Source: Bacillota bacterium (GTDB taxonomy: Bacteria > Bacillota > UBA4882 > UBA10575). From it: a stretch of 9,684 bases of DNA. The notes below the pieces were generated by a model. It had not been told where the DNA came from, ran no database searches, and was given only the letters and a program-made list of their open reading frames with translations. Location of the stretch: the NCBI GenBank assembly GCA_003511465.1, contig DOID01000093.1:1-9684 (forward strand), in the 5' to 3' direction. Below, piece by piece: positions 4,815-9,684 of this stretch (within the stretch, counting starts at the first letter, position 1; each line of letters starts with the position of its first letter). The translations under genes were made by a program, and so were the position numbers.

Positions 4815-7454
4815 ATGAAAAGAACCGGTTTGTTCGTAATTATGCTCGTCTTTTTGCTGTCCATCCCTACGGTTTGCAGCGGCGCAACAGATTGGCGAAC
4901 GCTTAAGACGGAGTACTTTACGGTTTTTTACCCATCCGGGGTAGAACAGGAAGCGCGGGAGATTTTGGAGATTCTCGAATTCTATCGGCCGGAGGTTGAG
5001 AAGCTCACCGGTAACCGCCAACGACATCTGCCGATTGTCCTCGACGACCTTGGGGTTTCCACTAATGGTCTGGCCAACCCCTTATTATACAATATCCATC
5101 TTTTTTGGTACCCGCCAACCGCCGGTTTGCTTGGTACGGTGGAAGATTGGTATACCATCGTGGCGATTCATGAATACACCCATATTCTACAAATGACTAA
5201 TGTGGGACGAGGGCCGAAGGTTTTCTGCAGTCTATTTGGTAACATTTTTTCTCCCAATGTCTGGGTGCCGGGCTGGGTCCTTGAAGGAATCACGGTCTAC
5301 AGTGAATCACGGCTCTTTAATTATCAAGGGCGGTTGAACGATGGAAAATTTGATGCCTATATCGGTGCCCGGGTGGCGGACAACCGTTTTCCCTCAATTT
5401 TGGATGCGACCTTTAGCCCCCATGAATTTCACTTAGAAGGGATCTATACCTATGGTGGCCTCTTCTTTAACTACTTGGCGCAAACATACGGGGAAGAAAA
5501 ACTGACGGAATTCTTCACGGTACATGGTTCCTCGTGGGCTTCCCTGGATAAAAATACGCAAACCGTCTTTGGTAAGACCTTTCCGCAGTTGTGGGCGGAT
5601 TGGAAAGATTACGAGACGGAAAGGTTTAAGGATTATTCCATTGATGGGCAGCGGGTTACTACTGATGGGTGGTATGTTTCAAACCCGGTAATAGCAGAGA
5701 GCGATCAGGGCGAACAGCAGCTTTTTTATCGACGGGTCAAAATGAACAAGACCGGACCGGGGCGGGGTTTTTCCCGTGCAGAGATCATCGCTCGGGACCT
5801 CTTGAGCCAGGAGGAAGAGGTGGTGGTTACCACAACGTCTTCTTTCAATCTACCGATAAAAGTCCGGAATCAGAGCAAATTGTATTATGGGGTAGAGGAG
5901 ATGAAACCCGGTTATACCAATGCGCTGAACTTAAGCTATGGTGTTTATGCTCAGATTCGGGAGAAGGATTTACGATCAGGAAGGGACCGGTTGGTGTTGG
6001 CGGGTGATATTCGGGCGTACGAACTGCTCCCGGACGGTAGTATTTTGTACTCGACAGCTGTTAGGAACGACTTCGGTTCCCAAATTTACCGCTATAAGAC
6101 AGGTGAAGGTAGTAAGCTCTTGTATGAAGTGCCATATCTCATAGATGAGATGGTCGCTGATGAAGAGCGGATTATCTTTTCCGCCCGCAAAAAAGGGGAG
6201 AACAATGATCTTTATCTTTTCTCGCTCGCTAGCGGGGAATTAACACCCCTTGTTACCACGCCATACGGGGAATATGGGATCTCCTTGACCGGTGATCAAC
6301 TATTCTTCCATGCCAATTATCAAGAGGTGTATGGGGTTTATTGCTATGACTTGACAACGGCGCAGGTCTATAAAATGACGACCGGAAATTATGCGACCCA
6401 ACCTGCTTATGAGGAAAAAGGGGAGGATTTATACTTTGTTGGCTTAAACTCTTATGGGTTTGATCTATATCGCCACCAGGCAACCTTTACCACTTATAAT
6501 TTGCCGGACGCCCCGCCGGAAAGCTGGCCGCTTGGGGCGGGAAAAGGGAATGTTGAAGACATTAAACACGGGGGATATGGGGATAATTTAGCGACATTAG
6601 TACCGAAAATGATGGCACCTCAGTATTTCACCGATGGTGACGATTATATGGCAGGCCTGGTCTTTATAGGCAGTGATGCCATCGGCCACATTCCCTCCTA
6701 CCAAATCGGTCTCAATTATGTTTCAAATAGCAAACGGTGGGAGCCCAATGCGCTGATAACCCTGAATCTTTTCCCTCCTTGCCTGCTTAATTTTGGTTAT
6801 CAGCCGTTCGAGGACCGACCGCTAGCGCTGGATTTAAATTATCCATTCTACAACCGCTTGTCGCCCGGATTGTCCGAGATCAGTCTTGGACTAGCTTGTT
6901 CCTATGGTCAGTCTTTAGGGGCGGAATTGGTTCCTTATACCGCTGTTGGTTTTCGTTATCCCGGGACTAAGCTTAATCTTCAATTGCAGATGCCGGTGGA
7001 AGATCCAAGTTGGGGTTCGTCTGAGCGGCGGGTTGGCTATTACGGCGCTTTAGAAGCCAATCAGCTTTTGCTCAATGGTGAACTAACCTTAAAGGTGCAG
7101 GGCTTTAGTGATCCTGATCAGAAGGACGATGTTTTTCCCCGGATCCGTGGTTATCAGAAAAGATTAGCGGCAAAACGTGGAGCAGTCTCTACACTGGAAT
7201 ACTCCCACCCACTCTTGCGGCTGGGAACCGGAAGTTGGCTGCTGTCCTTATACCTGGAGGATTTATACACCTCGTTTTTTGTGGAGGCTGCTATTCCGGA
7301 CGAAGGGGAGTATCAACTCTCCTATGGGGTGGAATTGTACCAAGAGATGCGGTTCGATTACGGAGCGATCACCGTACCTTTAAATCCCGGGGTTGGCGTT
7401 GGCTTTAACCGTGATGGTGAACGTTATGTCGCTTTTATCCTTAAATTTCTTTAG
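4815..7454 (+). CDS. Secreted HEXXH metalloprotease / beta-propeller / Omp85-like barrel fusion
   Basis: An exported 879-residue multidomain protein. Residues 1-24 form a signal peptide (MKRTG, hydrophobic core, SGA cleavage-like end). Residues ~25-260 resemble the MA-like gluzincin peptidases: HEYTH at 119-123 supplies two zinc-binding histidines and the catalytic Glu, and Glu157 in WVLEGITVYSE is the likely third ligand. Residues ~265-590 show repeated blades of the TolB/PD40 type (for example DLYLFSLASGELTPLV, GVYCYDLTTAQVYKMT). From ~600 to the end alternating polar/hydrophobic strands suggest a beta-barrel; FPRIRGYQKRL (Arg778-Gly-Tyr) followed by STLEYSHPLLRLG resembles the Omp85 RGF/Y loop and next strand, and the last residues (YVAFILKFL) resemble a barrel beta-signal. 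I start at 4815 because GGAGG (4802-4806) fits it and it begins the signal peptide. No POTRA domain is evident. The barrel call is inference by eye. Confidence 0.75.
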   Translation: MKRTGLFVIMLVFLLSIPTVCSGATDWRTLKTEYFTVFYPSGVEQEAREILEILEFYRPEVEKLTGNRQRHLPIVLDDLGVSTNGLANPLLYNIHLFWYPPTAGLLGTVEDWYTIVAIHEYTHILQMTNVGRGPKVFCSLFGNIFSPNVWVPGWVLEGITVYSESRLFNYQGRLNDGKFDAYIGARVADNRFPSILDATFSPHEFHLEGIYTYGGLFFNYLAQTYGEEKLTEFFTVHGSSWASLDKNTQTVFGKTFPQLWADWKDYETERFKDYSIDGQRVTTDGWYVSNPVIAESDQGEQQLFYRRVKMNKTGPGRGFSRAEIIARDLLSQEEEVVVTTTSSFNLPIKVRNQSKLYYGVEEMKPGYTNALNLSYGVYAQIREKDLRSGRDRLVLAGDIRAYELLPDGSILYSTAVRNDFGSQIYRYKTGEGSKLLYEVPYLIDEMVADEERIIFSARKKGENNDLYLFSLASGELTPLVTTPYGEYGISLTGDQLFFHANYQEVYGVYCYDLTTAQVYKMTTGNYATQPAYEEKGEDLYFVGLNSYGFDLYRHQATFTTYNLPDAPPESWPLGAGKGNVEDIKHGGYGDNLATLVPKMMAPQYFTDGDDYMAGLVFIGSDAIGHIPSYQIGLNYVSNSKRWEPNALITLNLFPPCLLNFGYQPFEDRPLALDLNYPFYNRLSPGLSEISLGLACSYGQSLGAELVPYTAVGFRYPGTKLNLQLQMPVEDPSWGSSERRVGYYGALEANQLLLNGELTLKVQGFSDPDQKDDVFPRIRGYQKRLAAKRGAVSTLEYSHPLLRLGTGSWLLSLYLEDLYTSFFVEAAIPDEGEYQLSYGVELYQEMRFDYGAITVPLNPGVGVGFNRDGERYVAFILKFL

Positions 7455-7491
7455 GGCTGGTGTCGAAAAAATCGTCACTGGGGGTCAATAG

Positions 7492-9684
7492 ATGAGTTCA
7501 TATATCCTTGGTTTTTCGGAGATTGATCAATCAAAACTCATGATTGTTGGGGGTAAGGGCGCAAACCTGGGGGAACTATGCCAGATTGAAGAGATACGCG
7601 TACCGGATGGCTTTTGCCTTACGACGGAAGCCTATCAAAGAATCATTGGAGAGACACCGCTGCTTAGCAAATTGCTAGAACAGTTGTCCCTTCTAAAACC
7701 GGAAGACAGAACTAAAATTAGCCAGCTCAGCGGAGAAATGCGCTTACATATCGAGGGGACGACCATTCCTGAAGATATTAAGGCAGAGCTCGCCCGCCAC
7801 CTGATCAGGCTTGGGGAAAACAATGCTTATGCTGTCCGCTCCAGCGCCACGGCGGAGGATTTACCGCTGGCCTCCTTTGCCGGCCAGCAGGATACGTATT
7901 TAAATATAATCGGTACAGAGGCAATCGAACAGCACATTAGTAAATGCTGGGCCTCGCTCTTTACCGAGCGGGCAGTAACTTACCGCCTGCAAAACGGCTT
8001 TGATCATTGCAGAGTCCACATGGCGGTGGTTGTGCAAAAGATGGTTTTCCCGCAGGCGTCCGGAATGATGTTCACTGCAGACCCCGTCACTTCTAATCGG
8101 AAGGTGGTAGCGATTGAGGCTGCTTTCGGACTGGGGGAGGCCTTGGTCTCCGGACAGGTGAATGCGGATAGCTATAAAGTGCAAAGCGGTAAGGTGATCG
8201 AGCAGCAGATCTCTACTAAGCAGCAGGCTTCGTATGCACTAAAAGACGGTGGGACGGAAGTACAGGAGGTTGAGGCTGATCGGCAGCAGAGGCCGGTGCT
8301 GACGGAGGAGCAGATTTTGAGGCTCACGCGTATTGGGAGAAAGATCGAAGCCCATTTCGGCTCCCCCCAGGACATTGAATGGTGTTTTGTTGATGATATA
8401 TTTAATATTGTCCAGAGTCGGCCAATCACTACGCTTTTTCCCATCCCGGAAGCTGAGACCCAAGAACATCGCGTCTATGTATCGGTTGGTCATCAACAGA
8501 TGATGACCGATCCCATGAAACCACTGGGCTTGTCTTTTTTCCTGCTAACGACTAATGCACCCATGCGGAAAGCTGGGGGCCGATTATTTGTTGATGTCGC
8601 ACCAATGCTGGCTTCACCTGACAGCAGAGAAAATTTATTAAATACCCTGGGAGCATCCGATCCGTTGATCAAAGATGCACTGATGACCATCATCAAGCGA
8701 GAATTTATCAAAGAGCTACCGAAGGAGAAAACAGAACTGCGTGCCGGTAAAAGTCATAAAGTTGTGTCGCCGACGGGTTTTCGCACCCAAATCGAAGACG
8801 ATCCGGCCATCGTTGCTGATTTGATTCAGCGCAGTCAAAGCTCGATCGCAGAGCTGAAACAGACGATCCAAACGAAGTCCGGAGCGGATTTATTTGCCTT
8901 TATCCTTGAAGATCTCCAAGCGTTAAAGCAGGTTTTATTCGACCCCCAAAGTATGGGGGTGATTATGGCGGCGATGGATGCTTCTGCATGGATTAACGAG
9001 AAAATGGAGCAGTGGTTAGGTGAAAAGAAAGTCGCCGACACACTTTCGCAATCTGTACCCAATAATATTACTTCCGAAATGGGTCTGGAATTATTAGATG
9101 TGGCCGATGTGATTCGTCCTTATCCGGAAGTGGTTGCCTATTTACAAAAGGTAAAAGATGATGGCTTCTTGGATGAACTGGTGAAGTTTGAGGGTGGACA
9201 AGAAGCGCGCGCTGCAATCTTGTCTTTTCTTGACAAATACGGAATGCGTTGTACCGGAGAAATTGATATTACGAAAACACGGTGGAGCGAAAAACCAATG
9301 CTGCTGATCCCCATGATCCTCAGTAACCTCAAGAACTTTGGGCCCCATGAGAGCAGGCGGATCTTTGCGCAGGGTCGGCAGGAAGCATTAAATAAGGAAA
9401 AAGAGTTATTAGAACGGTTGCGGCAATTACCCGATGGTGCAGAAAAAGCCAAAGCGACAAAACGAATGATCAGCCTACTCCGGAATTTCAGCGGTTACCG
9501 TGAATACCCCAAATACGCGATGATTAATCGCTACTACGTTTATAAGCAGGCTTTATTGAAAGAAGCCGAACAATTGGTCCAAAAGGGCGTTATTCTTGAA
9601 AAAGAAGATATTTACGATCTCACCTTTGAAGAACTGCGCGCAGTCGTACACACACACAATGGCCTAGGACGCATAGGCGAGCAG
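7492..9684 (+). CDS. rph: Rifampicin phosphotransferase (partial, C-terminus beyond window)
   Basis: This enzyme uses ATP to phosphorylate rifamycins. It belongs to the PEP synthase/PPDK dikinase superfamily and is cytoplasmic. The 731 codons seen cover the ATP-grasp domain (residues ~1-315) and nearly all of the rifamycin-binding domain. Lys22 (GGKGANLGEL), Arg116 (AVRSSATAEDLP), Glu296 (DIEWCF), Gln308 and Arg310 (VQSRPITT) correspond to the ATP-binding residues of characterised Listeria Rph. The segments HQQMMTDPMKPLGLS, NNITSEMGLELLDVADVIRP and GYREYPKYAMINRY are strongly Rph-like. True PEP synthases carry their GGxxSHA histidine motif right after the ATP-grasp part; none is present at residues 320-731, which fits the Rph order with the swivelling His domain last. 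That domain is outside the window. The start follows an in-frame stop, TAG (7489-7491), with only a modest ribosome site (GGGGG, 7480-7484). It lies 37 bases after the metalloprotease gene, so it is probably co-transcribed. Confidence 0.88.
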   Translation, partial: MSSYILGFSEIDQSKLMIVGGKGANLGELCQIEEIRVPDGFCLTTEAYQRIIGETPLLSKLLEQLSLLKPEDRTKISQLSGEMRLHIEGTTIPEDIKAELARHLIRLGENNAYAVRSSATAEDLPLASFAGQQDTYLNIIGTEAIEQHISKCWASLFTERAVTYRLQNGFDHCRVHMAVVVQKMVFPQASGMMFTADPVTSNRKVVAIEAAFGLGEALVSGQVNADSYKVQSGKVIEQQISTKQQASYALKDGGTEVQEVEADRQQRPVLTEEQILRLTRIGRKIEAHFGSPQDIEWCFVDDIFNIVQSRPITTLFPIPEAETQEHRVYVSVGHQQMMTDPMKPLGLSFFLLTTNAPMRKAGGRLFVDVAPMLASPDSRENLLNTLGASDPLIKDALMTIIKREFIKELPKEKTELRAGKSHKVVSPTGFRTQIEDDPAIVADLIQRSQSSIAELKQTIQTKSGADLFAFILEDLQALKQVLFDPQSMGVIMAAMDASAWINEKMEQWLGEKKVADTLSQSVPNNITSEMGLELLDVADVIRPYPEVVAYLQKVKDDGFLDELVKFEGGQEARAAILSFLDKYGMRCTGEIDITKTRWSEKPMLLIPMILSNLKNFGPHESRRIFAQGRQEALNKEKELLERLRQLPDGAEKAKATKRMISLLRNFSGYREYPKYAMINRYYVYKQALLKEAEQLVQKGVILEKEDIYDLTFEELRAVVHTHNGLGRIGEQ

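Noticed and set aside
5669..6007. 112-residue plus-strand ORF inside the metalloprotease gene
   Set aside because: Wholly contained in another frame of a continuous multidomain gene; no sign of a frameshift there.
7492..9684. Phosphoenolpyruvate synthase (ppsA) as the identity of the last gene
   Set aside because: The mid-protein histidine motif expected directly after the ATP-grasp domain is absent, while Rph-specific central segments are present.
1..9684. CRISPR arrays, tRNA or rRNA genes, insertion sequences, riboswitches
   Set aside because: Looked for regularly spaced repeats, cloverleaf-like ends, transposase motifs and known riboswitch cores on both strands; none could be supported.

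Overview
The window reads as an anaerobic or microaerophilic Firmicute, most likely one of the lineages with an outer membrane. Strong AGGAGG-type ribosome sites precede nearly every gene, and a rubredoxin and a rifampicin-phosphotransferase-type enzyme are present. One large exported protein ends in what looks like an Omp85-type outer-membrane barrel, which only makes sense in a cell with two membranes. No species can be named from this sequence alone. No rRNA, tRNA, CRISPR array, insertion sequence or phage gene was seen.

Region 1 (1-3446) is a regulated three-gene operon. A sigma-A-like promoter and an elaborate inverted repeat at its expected start point lead into a two-subunit aconitase-family hydro-lyase (3-isopropylmalate / homoaconitate / 2,3-dimethylmalate dehydratase type) and a GntP-family permease, followed by a probable terminator. 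With no leucine biosynthesis genes alongside and a permease attached, the likeliest role is uptake and dehydration of a hydroxy-dicarboxylic acid. The substrate is not determined.

Region 2 (3447-4333) holds a 52-residue rubredoxin whose only sensible start codon is ATA, behind a near-perfect Shine-Dalgarno, then a strong intrinsic terminator. Facing it on the minus strand is the wreck of a type II toxin-antitoxin pair: an intact Phd/YefM antitoxin with its own promoter/operator, and only the first ~24 codons of a RelE/ParE toxin, which stops resembling the family just before the rubredoxin terminator.

Region 3 (4334-9684) is a second plus-strand gene cluster: a one-domain EamA (drug/metabolite transporter) protein; an 879-residue secreted HEXXH metalloprotease joined to a beta-propeller and an Omp85-like barrel; and, 37 bases later, the first 731 codons of a rifampicin phosphotransferase (rph), which runs off the window before its catalytic histidine domain. 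The spacings suggest co-transcription. The protease-propeller-barrel protein is the most unusual gene here, and its layout suggests a surface-displayed or self-anchored protease.
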